The notes beneath the pieces are model-generated. The model had not been told where the DNA came from and ran no database searches. It saw only the letters and a program-made list of their open reading frames with translations. This document shows positions 33,713 through 43,293 of a DNA stretch of 64,000 nt, piece by piece. Positions within the stretch are counted from its first letter, which is position 1. Every line of letters begins with the position of its first letter. Made by a program: the position numbers and the translations under genes. Source of the DNA: Marininema mesophilum (GTDB taxonomy: Bacteria > Bacillota > Bacilli > Thermoactinomycetales > DSM-45169); NCBI RefSeq assembly GCF_900106775.1, contig NZ_FNNQ01000003.1, positions 1 through 64,000 on the forward strand. The letters run 5' to 3'.

Positions 33713-34039
33713 AGGCCTCACCTCCTAACTTCGAGGCTATCGACCTACGCCGCCCGGGGATTTCTCCGAATCAAAACATTCCCAATTCCCAGTATATCAG
33801 ACTATTAAAACTTATGGTAGATAGAACCAGTAAGGTGGTATGTGAAAAGTGATCATAGGGATCATAGATCGATGCAAAAATCCTACTAAAACCAAATCTC
33901 CCAGAAATCCAAAAAACTCATTTTGGGGTCGCCCGACTGATGTGTAGAGAGTGGTGGATAAACGAAGGTTACTTTGAGTTTAAAACTAAGAATTGATCTA
34001 ATCTGATCCTCATGGGACCGTTTTTCTATCTACCATTAT

Positions 34040-34105
34040 CGTTCATGGGTTGGAGAGACGGATGTCTAAGTAATTTTATTCAATTGAATAGATGAGCACC
34101 TCTTT
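34040..34105 (+). repeat. Duplicated 3' end of kamE with its flank
   Basis: The stretch GAGAGACGGATGTCTAAGTA and the following ATGAGCACCTCTTT closely repeat the kamE stop region at 20289-20334. Only the last nine or so codons are present. Confidence 0.75.
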
Positions 34106-34238
34106 CTAAGCGATGTTAGAAACTTGACGCTCTCCTACCGCATACTTTTTCGAGAATCAACGAATTTGGGGGCTGTAAGACAAAACTTTCGCAGACTTAC
34201 ATATTATGTATTATCATCATATCGTGAATGAATAACCT

Positions 34239-34320
34239 AAACTAGGCGGGGAAATTCACATCGTTAATCAAAATAAAAGAGACCACTGTCCAATAATTGG
34301 ACAGTGGTCTCTTTTATTTG
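34239..34320 (+). repeat. Repeated 3'-end block with long terminator, copy 2
   Basis: AAACTAGGCGGGGAAA followed by a perfect 21-bp hairpin (34271-34291 with 34299-34319). It is the partner of the block at 22191-22263. Between 33800 and 34040, and 34106 and 34230, no gene is recognised. Confidence 0.7.
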
Positions 34321-34455
34321 TGCAATGATTATTAATCCATAATTCGCTCCAACAAGCACCGGAAAGCATGGGCCAAAGAGCACCATGAGGAGTTGACCTA
34401 CGTACGCTTCTAGGATCAATTATATGATCCCGCTTCGGAATAGAGCAAAACTAGG

Positions 34456-36201
34456 TCAGGTTGCATGATGGAGGGTAGCATGATTTTGTAAACAATACAT
34501 CTTATGATATAGCCCTTGTTGTTTCAGTAATTCCTGATGATTTCCACGCTCTACAATTTCCCCACGATGCAAAACAAGAATAACATCTGCGTCCTGAACC
34601 GTTGAAAGTCGGTGAGCAATAACAATGGTAGTCCGACCTGCCCTCATTTTCTCTAAAGCAACCTGGATAGATTCTTCTGTTTCTGTGTCCACACTGGCAG
34701 TTGCTTCGTCAAGAATGAGTATTTTAGGATTTTTTGCTATGGTACGGGCAAAAGAGATTAGTTGCCGTTGCCCCTTGGAAAAGCTAGTCCCCCGTTCACC
34801 TACCAATTCATGAAACTGATGGGGCATTTTATTAATAAACGGAGTCGCCTGTACCAGCTGGGCAGCTTCAAGAACTTGTTGGTCTGTGATTATGTCGTCA
34901 TGGTAACGGATATTGCTATAGATGTCACCTGTGAACAAAAACGGATCTTGCATTACAAGTCCCATTTTATTTCGTAACTCCCTCTCATCAAACTGGACTA
35001 ACGGTTGACTATCAATAGTAATGGCCCCCTGATTAGGGGAATAAAAACGCATAAGCAGGTTAATAACTGAGCTCTTTCCACTTCCTGTATGACCGACCAA
35101 GGCTACTGTTTGACCGGGTTCTATAGCAAAGGAGACATCTTTTAGGACCGTATTTTTATCGTCATAAGAAAAAGTAACATTGTCAAATTGAATTCTGCCT
35201 GATTTAATGTTGGGTTGTTCGTGCCCTAGTTGTTGTGGGGAATGATTGGTTTGATCTAATAAATCAAACACCCTTTCAGCAGATGCCACTGCATTCTGCA
35301 CTTGCGAGAGTTGAATCATCATTTTATAGATGGGTTCAAAGATGCGTTCCAATAGGTTTATAAAGCCGAACACCTCGCCAATCTTGACCGATGTTGAAAG
35401 GGAGGTAAATCCAAAGTAGTTTAACGCAATTACAATAGCAAAGATACAGAGTAGTTGCATAGCAGGTCGAAGCATAAGCCCTGCCAACTTGATGTTTATC
35501 ATTGTTGAATGATAATGTTCATTATTTGCAGTGGTAAAGGCTTTACGAAATCGCTTTTCTTGTCTTAAAGCCTGAATGATGTTCATTCCCTGGATGGATT
35601 CGTTTAACTTAGAATTCATCTCACTTAGTTTGCTGCGAGAGATGCGATATAGATTAGCAGTTAGTTTTCGGTACCAGTAGATAACGATAAAAATAATAGG
35701 CAATAGAGCCAATGTCCATGTTGCCAGTTGGACATCAAGCATGAACAAGGAAATGTAAACAGTAATAACAGTAATGATGCCAGTTATGTAGGTGGATAAC
35801 ACGTATACATATAAACTATTTACATTTTCGGTATCATTCGTTACGCGTGAAACAAGGGTCCCAATTGGAGTACGATCGAAAAAAGATTGGCTTAAATATT
35901 GTACCTTTCCAAATACATCGATTCGTAATTGTTTGACTGCCCATTGAGCAATGGATTGAAAGGAAACAAGATGGATATATTGCATCACTACGGCTATTAG
36001 TTGTATGAGCAACACAGCTATTCCGTACAACCAAATTACTTTTACAGATACATCTCGTGGTCTTAAGTGATCATCAATAAAGTGAGCTACTATAACCGGA
36101 ATCATCATCTTGGCTTGAGTAGCCACTAATAAAGCAACACAAGCTATCCAAACACGTTTCTGATATGGTTTTAGATAGGAAACAAGCCGTTTTATCATCA
36201 A
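34456..36201 (-). CDS. ABC exporter half-transporter, subunit 2
   Basis: The 581-residue protein has six N-terminal membrane helices fused to an ATPase: Walker A LVGHTGSGKSS and Walker B LILDEATASVD with the catalytic Glu. Its signature is the degenerate FSKGQ rather than LSGGQ. It overlaps the partner gene by 4 bases. Together they form a heterodimeric multidrug or peptide exporter of the YheHI/BmrCD/LmrCD type with one canonical site: this subunit's Walker B with the partner's LSGGQ. The substrate is unknown. Confidence 0.9.
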   Translation of the reverse strand: MMIKRLVSYLKPYQKRVWIACVALLVATQAKMMIPVIVAHFIDDHLRPRDVSVKVIWLYGIAVLLIQLIAVVMQYIHLVSFQSIAQWAVKQLRIDVFGKVQYLSQSFFDRTPIGTLVSRVTNDTENVNSLYVYVLSTYITGIITVITVYISLFMLDVQLATWTLALLPIIFIVIYWYRKLTANLYRISRSKLSEMNSKLNESIQGMNIIQALRQEKRFRKAFTTANNEHYHSTMINIKLAGLMLRPAMQLLCIFAIVIALNYFGFTSLSTSVKIGEVFGFINLLERIFEPIYKMMIQLSQVQNAVASAERVFDLLDQTNHSPQQLGHEQPNIKSGRIQFDNVTFSYDDKNTVLKDVSFAIEPGQTVALVGHTGSGKSSVINLLMRFYSPNQGAITIDSQPLVQFDERELRNKMGLVMQDPFLFTGDIYSNIRYHDDIITDQQVLEAAQLVQATPFINKMPHQFHELVGERGTSFSKGQRQLISFARTIAKNPKILILDEATASVDTETEESIQVALEKMRAGRTTIVIAHRLSTVQDADVILVLHRGEIVERGNHQELLKQQGLYHKMYCLQNHATLHHAT

Positions 36202-37958
36202 ATTGACATTCCTCCCCCTTCCAAGATCAAGGATTCCAACTGTTGACGATCAACCATTTGTTTATACCATTCGTTTTGTTGGATAAGTTCATGATGGGTA
36301 CCAGATGCTTTTACCTTGCCTTCTTCTAATACAATAATTTGATGGGCTTTTTCTACTGAACTTAACCGATGGGCAGAGATCAAGGTTGTTTTGTTTTTCC
36401 TATTTTCTCGAAGAGATTGCAAGATAGCGTGCTCTGTCCTTGTATCTACTGCCGACAAAGAATCATCAAGAATGAGGATTTCAGAGTCTTGCAAGAGGGC
36501 ACGGGCAATCGACAGTCGTTGTCTCTGTCCTCCCGATAGTGTCACACCCTGCTCCCCTATGGTGGTGTTATAGCCATCCTTAAAATTAAGAATATCTTCA
36601 TGAATACAAGCCACTTTAGCTGCGCTTTCAATCTCATCTTGAGTTGCCTCGGGCTTACCTAATGCCATATTTTCTGCGATCGTTGCTGAGAACAGAATTG
36701 GATCTTGAGAAACATAGCTAATCGCCTCCCGTAAAGCAAATAGCTTAAAGTCTCTGATCGGAACGCCCCCGATAGAGATATTTACTTGCTTAGATTCAAA
36801 TTCACGTAATAAGAGACGAAGTAGTGTTGTTTTACCACTGCCAATTTTACCAACTATACCTAATGTTTCGCCTTTTTCTACATGGATATCGATCTCTTTT
36901 AACGCAGCAGATTCTATATCAGGATAGTGAAAGGTCGGAATATGAAAGTGAATAGCTCCACTTGGAACAGTTATTAGTGCGTCTGGTTTCTCGCGAATAG
37001 GAGGCTCGGTTTGAAGTAAATTTTCAATCCGATGATAAGAAACACGTCCTCGTTCAACGATGTTGAATAGCCAACCAAAAGCTAGCATTGGCCAAATTAA
37101 CAGGCCTAAATATAAAATAAACTGAGTGAGTTCTCCAATCGATAGCGATCCATGAAGTACTTCTGTCGATCCAAAAGCAACGGCTAGGAAAAAGGAAGAC
37201 ATAACAATAAACATCATCGTAGGATCAAATAAAGCATTTATACGGGCTACAGCTATATTTTTGTGAACTACATTTTCCACTATCTGTTCAAACTGCTTCT
37301 TTTCTGCCTCTTCTTTTCCAAATGATTTAACCACCCGAATCCCAGAAATATTTTCTTGTACTCTATCATTCATAGACGAAAATGCTTTTTGGGCATCATG
37401 AAAACGCCTATGTAATAAACGCCCATATTTGGTCGTTAACAAAGCCAAAACAGGCATAGGTAACAAAGATACTGCGGTTAACTTCCAGTCAATAAAAAAA
37501 GCCATGATGAGGATAACGAGTCCACCCTGAATAATTGAATCTGCAAGAGTAAGGACGCCCTCACCTGCAGTTAAAGAAACTGCTTGAACATCATTAGTAG
37601 AACGAGCCATTAAATCGCCTGTTCGATACTTATGAAAAAATTGAGGGGACATTTTGGTAAAATGGTCGTATAAGCGATTCCGTAGTAATTTACTTAATCG
37701 ATTTGCGGAAGCAAACAGTTTGACTCGTCGGTAAAATCCCAACCCATAAGTGAGCAGACCTGATGCTAAGATAATTAATGACCAGTACGTTAAATCCTTA
37801 GTAGTGATCGTGTTCTTAGCGATGGTATCTAGCACCATCCGAACTCCATACGGTGGGATGGCTTGTAAGAGGCAAATAGCAACAAACATAGCTATCCCCA
37901 TTAGATAATTCGATTTTTCCAACTTAAAGTACCACCATAAATCTTTAAAGACACTCAA
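36198..37958 (-). CDS. ABC exporter half-transporter, subunit 1
   Basis: The 586-residue membrane-ATPase fusion has Walker A GIVGKIGSGKTTLL and signature LSGGQRQRLSIARALL, but its Walker B is LILDDSLSAVD, with Asp in place of the catalytic Glu. That is the usual degenerate half of heterodimeric exporters. I chose the TTG at 37956-37958, behind GGTGGGGG; it gives the expected N-terminus (SVFKDLWWYF). The frame is open to 38036. It is the first of two overlapping exporter genes. Confidence 0.88.
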   Translation of the reverse strand: MSVFKDLWWYFKLEKSNYLMGIAMFVAICLLQAIPPYGVRMVLDTIAKNTITTKDLTYWSLIILASGLLTYGLGFYRRVKLFASANRLSKLLRNRLYDHFTKMSPQFFHKYRTGDLMARSTNDVQAVSLTAGEGVLTLADSIIQGGLVILIMAFFIDWKLTAVSLLPMPVLALLTTKYGRLLHRRFHDAQKAFSSMNDRVQENISGIRVVKSFGKEEAEKKQFEQIVENVVHKNIAVARINALFDPTMMFIVMSSFFLAVAFGSTEVLHGSLSIGELTQFILYLGLLIWPMLAFGWLFNIVERGRVSYHRIENLLQTEPPIREKPDALITVPSGAIHFHIPTFHYPDIESAALKEIDIHVEKGETLGIVGKIGSGKTTLLRLLLREFESKQVNISIGGVPIRDFKLFALREAISYVSQDPILFSATIAENMALGKPEATQDEIESAAKVACIHEDILNFKDGYNTTIGEQGVTLSGGQRQRLSIARALLQDSEILILDDSLSAVDTRTEHAILQSLRENRKNKTTLISAHRLSSVEKAHQIIVLEEGKVKASGTHHELIQQNEWYKQMVDRQQLESLILEGGGMSI

Positions 37959-38051
37959 ATTTCCCCCACCCTTCAACAAGAAACGAGCATAAAAATATAT
38001 TCCATTTTGTTTACTATTTTTCAGTGCAAATGACATCGAGTAAATCGATTT

Positions 38052-38711
38052 TTATAATTCCCTTTGACGAAGAATCACTTTTTCAACATACTTCTTATGT
38101 GGGTGGTGTACCAACACGATACCACTTTCGTGTATTGTCGTTTCTGCTGAATAACCCGTAGCATGAAGCAGTTCATTTACTAAAATAGAATCAGATACAG
38201 GTTTATATCCATTTTTCATAGATAAGGAGGATAATACTTTGTCGTCATAGGGTATCTTCGCCCATAAATTAAATGAAGCCAAATGCTTCATTAAAGCATG
38301 ATGGAGCTGTAAAGCATAAGGTAACAGGTTCTTGTTATTTAATAAATTAGTATGAAATCCAATTGATGCAAATCTTATGAAAGGGTTCCCCTGTACTACA
38401 TGTGGAGGAACCATCGTTTGAGTAGCGTCTATTTGATTCGTGTCATGATTTACTAAAATTGCACAACAACTTGAATATTTTTCAATCACTTTTGCTATTT
38501 GATCACGAGTCCATACATGCAATTTTTTACGTTCTGCTTTTCGAGAATATGTGTCTTGTATCATAGCCGCGATAATCTGTATTCGATCTTTGTTTTCCTT
38601 ACGGAGATCCAAGAATTCTATCTTATGCGATTTGGTTATGGACATAGAAAACTCAGGGAAACGGATGCTCATATTATGATTTTTGACATGAGCCGGGTTA
38701 ACAAAGTTCAT
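38052..38711 (-). CDS. Hypothetical protein, possibly GNAT-like
   Basis: The 219-residue protein lies directly upstream of the ABC exporter pair on the same strand, so it is probably in the operon. It has no signal peptide or membrane helices. The middle part (IAAMIQDTYSRKA, CAILVNHDTNQIDAT, FIRFASIGFHTNLL) has an alternating pattern that could be an acyltransferase (GNAT) fold, but no motif is clear. If so it could modify the exported compound. The true start is uncertain; internal ATGs follow at residues 14 and 23. Confidence 0.5.
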   Translation of the reverse strand: MNFVNPAHVKNHNMSIRFPEFSMSITKSHKIEFLDLRKENKDRIQIIAAMIQDTYSRKAERKKLHVWTRDQIAKVIEKYSSCCAILVNHDTNQIDATQTMVPPHVVQGNPFIRFASIGFHTNLLNNKNLLPYALQLHHALMKHLASFNLWAKIPYDDKVLSSLSMKNGYKPVSDSILVNELLHATGYSAETTIHESGIVLVHHPHKKYVEKVILRQREL

Positions 38712-39150
38712 CTAATCAATCCTTCCTTGTTTTAATAATGACCACAATAGTTTCTGAGAATTTTGTTGCAAATAATTGACGCGTTCAGAAAAATCTAAGG
38801 ATTAACCGTCAGGATTTCATTTCAATTAAATCCCCTCTTACTGGCACGCGGAAAAACTATTGATTTCTCGAGTGTAGTTGAACGATGACTCTGTAACTAT
38901 CGATTTAACTTACAGTTGTCTTACATAATTGAAAGGTTTGAGACTCGAACAGAGAGTCTTGCTTGCTACCTTTAAGTAGATCACATAAATTCAAGTCAAG
39001 ATTAAACACCGTTAAATACCTAAGGTGTTTGGACGAATCTTAATTGATGAGAGATTACACAAAATGATTGATTACGAAAAGGGGATTGATGATGTATGAT
39101 GTGATTGAGGGAGGCTTGAGAGATATAGTAATTGGATGGAAGTCAAATTA

Positions 39151-39183
39151 TTGAATGAATGCCCACTCATTTTGTGCTACAAT
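39151..39183 (+). promoter_or_regulatory. FadR-like operator and promoter region of fadF
   Basis: TGAATGAATG and CTCATT form a half-matching palindrome like the FadR operator of Bacilli (TGAATGA...TCATTCA) and lie just upstream of TACAAT (39178-39183). The remainder of 38712-39150 shows only small hairpins. Confidence 0.4.
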
Positions 39184-39211
39184 AATCACAAAGACAAATC
39201 AAACGATCAAT

Positions 39212-39322
39212 CGAAGGGTTGAAACCGCTATCATTGGTAGATAGGGCCTATGTGCTAGGTTCCAAAAGTAGAGTAGCAACCCTTCCCGATGCGTTGATCT
39301 AAAAAAGGCGCGCATCGATTAA
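39212..39322 (+). ncRNA. Structured 5' leader of fadF, type unknown
   Basis: AAGGGTTG (39214-39221) pairs with CAACCCTT (39276-39285), enclosing about 55 bases with inner pairs. A second stem, CGATGCG / CGCATCG (39287-39318), follows. It does not match a riboswitch class I know. It could be a regulatory leader. Confidence 0.4.
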
Positions 39323-39337
39323 TTCCGGAGCAAGGGA

Positions 39338-41440
39338 GTGGGAACATTGACTTTTCAAACAATCAACCTCATCCTCTTCCTAGCCGTTTTCGGTTATGGG
39401 TTCTTCCTGTTTGCGAGGGCGGTCTATGGCCGTTATATGTATGTCAAATTAGGACAACCTGCGGATTTGAAGACGGATTGGCAATCATTTTGGACCAATG
39501 TTTTTGGTCAGAAGAAGCTCTTGAAGGATAAAAAGAGCGGTTGGATGCACGTTGTTATGTTTTATGGCTTTATTCTTATTCAATTTGGTGCACTGGATCT
39601 TTTCATTAAAGGATTAACCGGTGGCAAGTATCATTTGCCGCTACCAGCGTATCCTGTTTTTACTCTGTTGCAGGAGATTACCACTTTCTCTGTTCTAGCA
39701 GCAACACTATATGCTTTTTATCGACGCTATATCGAGAAGTTGGCACGCTTAAAGCGCGGCTTTAAAGCGGGTTTAGTTTATTTGTTCTTGATTCCGCTTA
39801 TGTTCTCCATTTTGCTTGGCGCAGGGTTTGAACATGTATGGCAGGGTCACACCCTTCCTGCATGGGCAACCCCGATATCGGGTCCCTTGTCCATGCTCTT
39901 TAGTTGGATGCCAGCAGGAGCAGCAGAAGCGATATTCTATGTTTTCTGGTGGGTTCATGCTTTGGTAGTATTCTCTTTCCTTGTATATGTTCCACAGTCG
40001 AAGCACTTTCACTTGCTCGTTGGACCCCTTAACACGTTATTGAAGCGTCAAGGACCTCCAGCTAAACTAACTCCTATCGACTTTGAAGATGAGTCCATTA
40101 CGGAGTATGGTAAGAATAAAATTGAGCAGTTCAATCAAAAACAATTGATCGACCTATACGCCTGTGTAGAGTGCGGTCGTTGTACCAATGTATGTCCTGC
40201 AGCGGTGACTGGGAAGATGCTCTCCCCCATGGACCTCTTGGTCAAGATGCGGGATCATTTGACGGAAAAAGGGGCTGCTGTTACTTCTAAGAGCCCATGG
40301 ATGCCTGCCTTTGCCTTTGCTGGTGCAAATACTGCAACGGAAGTAGCGGTAACGAAGGAAGAGGATGGTTCCTATGACTATCCAGTCAACTTGATTGGCG
40401 ACGTCATCACAGAAGAAGAGCTCTGGGCTTGTACTACTTGCCGCAACTGCGAAGATGCTTGTCCTGTATCTAACGAGCATGTAGATAAAATTATCGATAT
40501 GCGTCGTCACTTGGTGATGACCCAAGGTGAGATGCCAGCCGAGGCTACTCGGACATTTAACAACATTGAACGTCAAGGGAATCCTTGGGGACTTAGCCGT
40601 AAGGATCGGGAGAAATGGACTGAGGGCTTAGAAGAAGGTCTGGTTGCACCAACGGTAAAAGAAGAGAAGGAATTTGAATACCTCTTCTTCGTAGGGTCCA
40701 TGGGCTCTTACGACAACCGGAGTCAAAAGATCAGCCGTGCATTGGTAAAACTTCTTAACCATGCTGGTGTGAAGTTTGCTACACTTGGCAAAAAGGAGAA
40801 AAACTCTGGCGATACCGCCCGCCGGATGGGTAACGAATTTTTGTTCCAACAACTAGCAATGGACAACATCGCTACCTTTGAGAAGCACGGTGTGAAGAAG
40901 ATTATCACGGCGGACCCCCATGCCTATAATGTCTTCAAAAATGAGTATCCTGACTTTGGTTTAGAAGGCGTCGAGGTATACCATCATACGCAATTGTTGG
41001 CGCACCTGATGCGTGAGGGTCGCTTGAAGCCTGTTCATGAGGTGAAAGAGCGTATTACCTATCATGACTCCTGTTACCTGGGTCGTTACAATGAAGAGTT
41101 TGACAACCCTCGCTTTATCCTAAAATCGATCCCTGGTGTTGAATTAGTAGAGATGGAGCGGAAACGGGAGAACGGCATGTGTTGTGGTGCTGGTGGCGGA
41201 ATGATGTGGGTTGAGGAGCAATCCGGTGTCCGGGTGAATACAGCTCGAACAGAACAAGCCCTTGCTGTCCAACCTAGCGTTATTGGAAGTGCCTGCCCCT
41301 ATTGCTTAACGATGATGAGTGATGGGACGAAGGCAAAAGAAGTAGAGGATGAAGTGAAAACGATGGATGTGGCAGAAGTTCTCGCTCTCTCCGTAGATTT
41401 TGGTGAGAAGCCTACAGCGGTTGCTTCTGGCGTTCATTAA
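39338..41440 (+). CDS. fadF: FadF-like membrane iron-sulfur oxidoreductase
   Basis: The 700-residue protein is like YwjF/FadF of Bacillus, a heterodisulfide-reductase-related protein proposed to take electrons from acyl-CoA dehydrogenases through electron-transfer flavoprotein and reduce quinone. It has about five N-terminal membrane helices, two ferredoxin-type clusters (CVECGRCTNVCP and CTTCRNCEDACP) and two CCG-type domains (YHDSCYLGRYN, MCCGAGGG, SACPYCL). The acyl-CoA dehydrogenase operon lies 12 kb downstream; in Bacillus these genes are neighbours. GTG 39338 and TTG 39347 are both possible starts. A strong terminator follows. Confidence 0.9.
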   Translation: MGTLTFQTINLILFLAVFGYGFFLFARAVYGRYMYVKLGQPADLKTDWQSFWTNVFGQKKLLKDKKSGWMHVVMFYGFILIQFGALDLFIKGLTGGKYHLPLPAYPVFTLLQEITTFSVLAATLYAFYRRYIEKLARLKRGFKAGLVYLFLIPLMFSILLGAGFEHVWQGHTLPAWATPISGPLSMLFSWMPAGAAEAIFYVFWWVHALVVFSFLVYVPQSKHFHLLVGPLNTLLKRQGPPAKLTPIDFEDESITEYGKNKIEQFNQKQLIDLYACVECGRCTNVCPAAVTGKMLSPMDLLVKMRDHLTEKGAAVTSKSPWMPAFAFAGANTATEVAVTKEEDGSYDYPVNLIGDVITEEELWACTTCRNCEDACPVSNEHVDKIIDMRRHLVMTQGEMPAEATRTFNNIERQGNPWGLSRKDREKWTEGLEEGLVAPTVKEEKEFEYLFFVGSMGSYDNRSQKISRALVKLLNHAGVKFATLGKKEKNSGDTARRMGNEFLFQQLAMDNIATFEKHGVKKIITADPHAYNVFKNEYPDFGLEGVEVYHHTQLLAHLMREGRLKPVHEVKERITYHDSCYLGRYNEEFDNPRFILKSIPGVELVEMERKRENGMCCGAGGGMMWVEEQSGVRVNTARTEQALAVQPSVIGSACPYCLTMMSDGTKAKEVEDEVKTMDVAEVLALSVDFGEKPTAVASGVH

Positions 41441-41454
41441 TTCGCGATCTAAGG

Positions 41455-41492
41455 AAAAATCTCCACGGACGAACTCCCGTGGAGATTTTTCT
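41455..41492 (+). terminator. Terminator of fadF
   Basis: AAAAATCTCCACGG and CCGTGGAGATTTTT form a perfect 14-bp stem followed by CT. Confidence 0.9.
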
Positions 41493-41517
41493 GATAAGGT
41501 CCCGGAGGGAAGTCAGT

Positions 41518-41946
41518 ATGAGAGATGATTATGAGATATTGGGAGTTTCTCCAGATGCGACGCAATTTGAGATTAAGCGGAAGTATCGCCGTCTGGCGCG
41601 GAAGTATCACCCTGATGTGAACCCTTCTCCATCAGCAGAGCGACACTTTTGGCAAGTGAGAAAAGCCTATGAAAGGCTTTCGCAGAATGCCTATGCAAGA
41701 GAAATTGCGGTTTCAAAATCAGAGCCTGAACAAGAGGAAACTAGGGAAGACATAGAGTTGAAGTTGCAAAAAATATCCTCCCCTGGTTGGCGACGGTATG
41801 CGGCTCGTCACAATAGAGTAGCGCCAAAGAAGAAGGGGAAAAGTTGGTTCGCAGTGAGTCTCCTTGCTATCTTTATAGTATTCCTCTTGATCCTTGCATA
41901 TTTTCGCTTGACTGGTCAGTTGATTTTACCGATAGATTTCTTTTAG
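41518..41946 (+). CDS. Membrane-anchored J-domain protein
   Basis: The 142-residue protein begins with a J domain (DDYEILGVSPDATQFEIKRK, and the HPD triad in KYHPDVNP), which would stimulate DnaK ATPase. A charged linker follows, then one membrane helix near the C-terminus (WFAVSLLAIFIVFLLILAYF). It may recruit DnaK to the membrane. ATG 41518 is chosen because GGAGGGAAG precedes it; the frame extends upstream into the fadF terminator. The gap 41947-42420 shows no gene. Confidence 0.82.
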   Translation: MRDDYEILGVSPDATQFEIKRKYRRLARKYHPDVNPSPSAERHFWQVRKAYERLSQNAYAREIAVSKSEPEQEETREDIELKLQKISSPGWRRYAARHNRVAPKKKGKSWFAVSLLAIFIVFLLILAYFRLTGQLILPIDFF

Positions 41947-42432
41947 CAAAAGAAAGTAAAGAAGTGGTATCACGAGGATACTAGTGTAAAGGAATTATAT
42001 GTGCTTGGTGCGAAAATCGATATGGAAGAGGAGATCAGATCATATCTTATACCCAAGTACAGACGTTTCAGAGTGAACTGCGATAGGAACAAGAAGGGTG
42101 CTAAGAAGTATAAAGGTGATGGTTGAAGGTGTTTAACGGACAAGGGAGAATAAGAAAGGAAAATTGTAACAAAGTATAAAGGGATGGCGGATGATCCGGT
42201 TGTTTAGTTGGATGATTAATGCTGGACAGCGATTCTACGTGGGAGATAAGGATCGAATGGTCAAGGTTTACCTTTATATTTTTTTTATCTGCAATAAGTG
42301 TATATATATCGATATGTGGTAATAGCAAACTGGTAGGGTTTTATTCCTCATATCTGTCGGGTATAAACAGAGTGAGGAAGATTGTGTACCTACACTTTCA
42401 CCATGAGATAACATAAGGAGGGAATAGGGAAT

Positions 42433-43281
42433 ATGACATTACCCCAAACACTTTCTGATACCGTGACTCTAAATAATGGTGTCCAAATGCCCTGGTTTGG
42501 ATTGGGTGTCTGGAAAGCCGAAGAACATGAAGTAGCAGAAGCGGTAGCAACAGCACTGCGTCTAGGTTATCGGAGTATTGATACTGCGATGATTTATGAA
42601 AATGAAGAAGGGGTAGGACGCGGTATTCGTCAGTCAGGTGTGCCTAGGGAAGAGATCTTCGTTACCACGAAGGTATGGAATAGTGATCAAGGATATGACA
42701 AGACCTTAAATGCCTTTGATGAGAGCCTCTCTCGTCTCGGTTTAGACTATATCGACTTATATCTGGTTCATTGGCCAGGGGTAGGGCAGGATCTTTATAT
42801 TGATACATGGCGAGCTTTGGAGAAACTTTATGAAGAAGGCAAAGTCCGAGCCATCGGCGTATGTAATTTTAAAGAGCATCACTTGCAGGAATTGATGCGC
42901 CGTACGGATATTGTCCCAGTGGTGAATCAGGTGGAATATCATCCTCGCCTGGCACAAAAGGAATTGGCCTCTTTTTGTAAGGAAAAGAATATTCGTCTTG
43001 AGGCATGGAGCCCCCTCATGCAAGGAAAACTATTCGATGATCCTACATTGAAAACGATCGCGGAACAGCATGGTAAAGATGTGGCGCAGGTTATCCTCCG
43101 TTGGGATATACAGAATGGCGTAGTAACCATCCCTAAATCCGTAAAAGAGCATCGGATCCGTTCCAATGCGGACATTTTTGATTTCTCTCTTTCACCGGAG
43201 GACATGGCTGCCATTGACAAGTTGAACAGGGAAGAGCGCATTGGTCCTGACCCGGATGAACATATGCGAGGCTTTGAATAA
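42433..43281 (+). CDS. Aldo/keto reductase
   Basis: The 282-residue NADPH-dependent reductase has the catalytic set in SIDTAMIYENE, TTKVW and LVHWPG, and the usual short C-terminus (RIGPDPDEHMRGFE). It probably detoxifies methylglyoxal or other carbonyls, like YvgN. It is a paralogue of the reductase at 25.1 kb, which carries an extra tail. AAGGAGGG precedes the ATG. It is monocistronic, convergent with cotJC. Confidence 0.92.
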   Translation: MTLPQTLSDTVTLNNGVQMPWFGLGVWKAEEHEVAEAVATALRLGYRSIDTAMIYENEEGVGRGIRQSGVPREEIFVTTKVWNSDQGYDKTLNAFDESLSRLGLDYIDLYLVHWPGVGQDLYIDTWRALEKLYEEGKVRAIGVCNFKEHHLQELMRRTDIVPVVNQVEYHPRLAQKELASFCKEKNIRLEAWSPLMQGKLFDDPTLKTIAEQHGKDVAQVILRWDIQNGVVTIPKSVKEHRIRSNADIFDFSLSPEDMAAIDKLNREERIGPDPDEHMRGFE

Positions 43282-43293
43282 CTCCAATTAATA

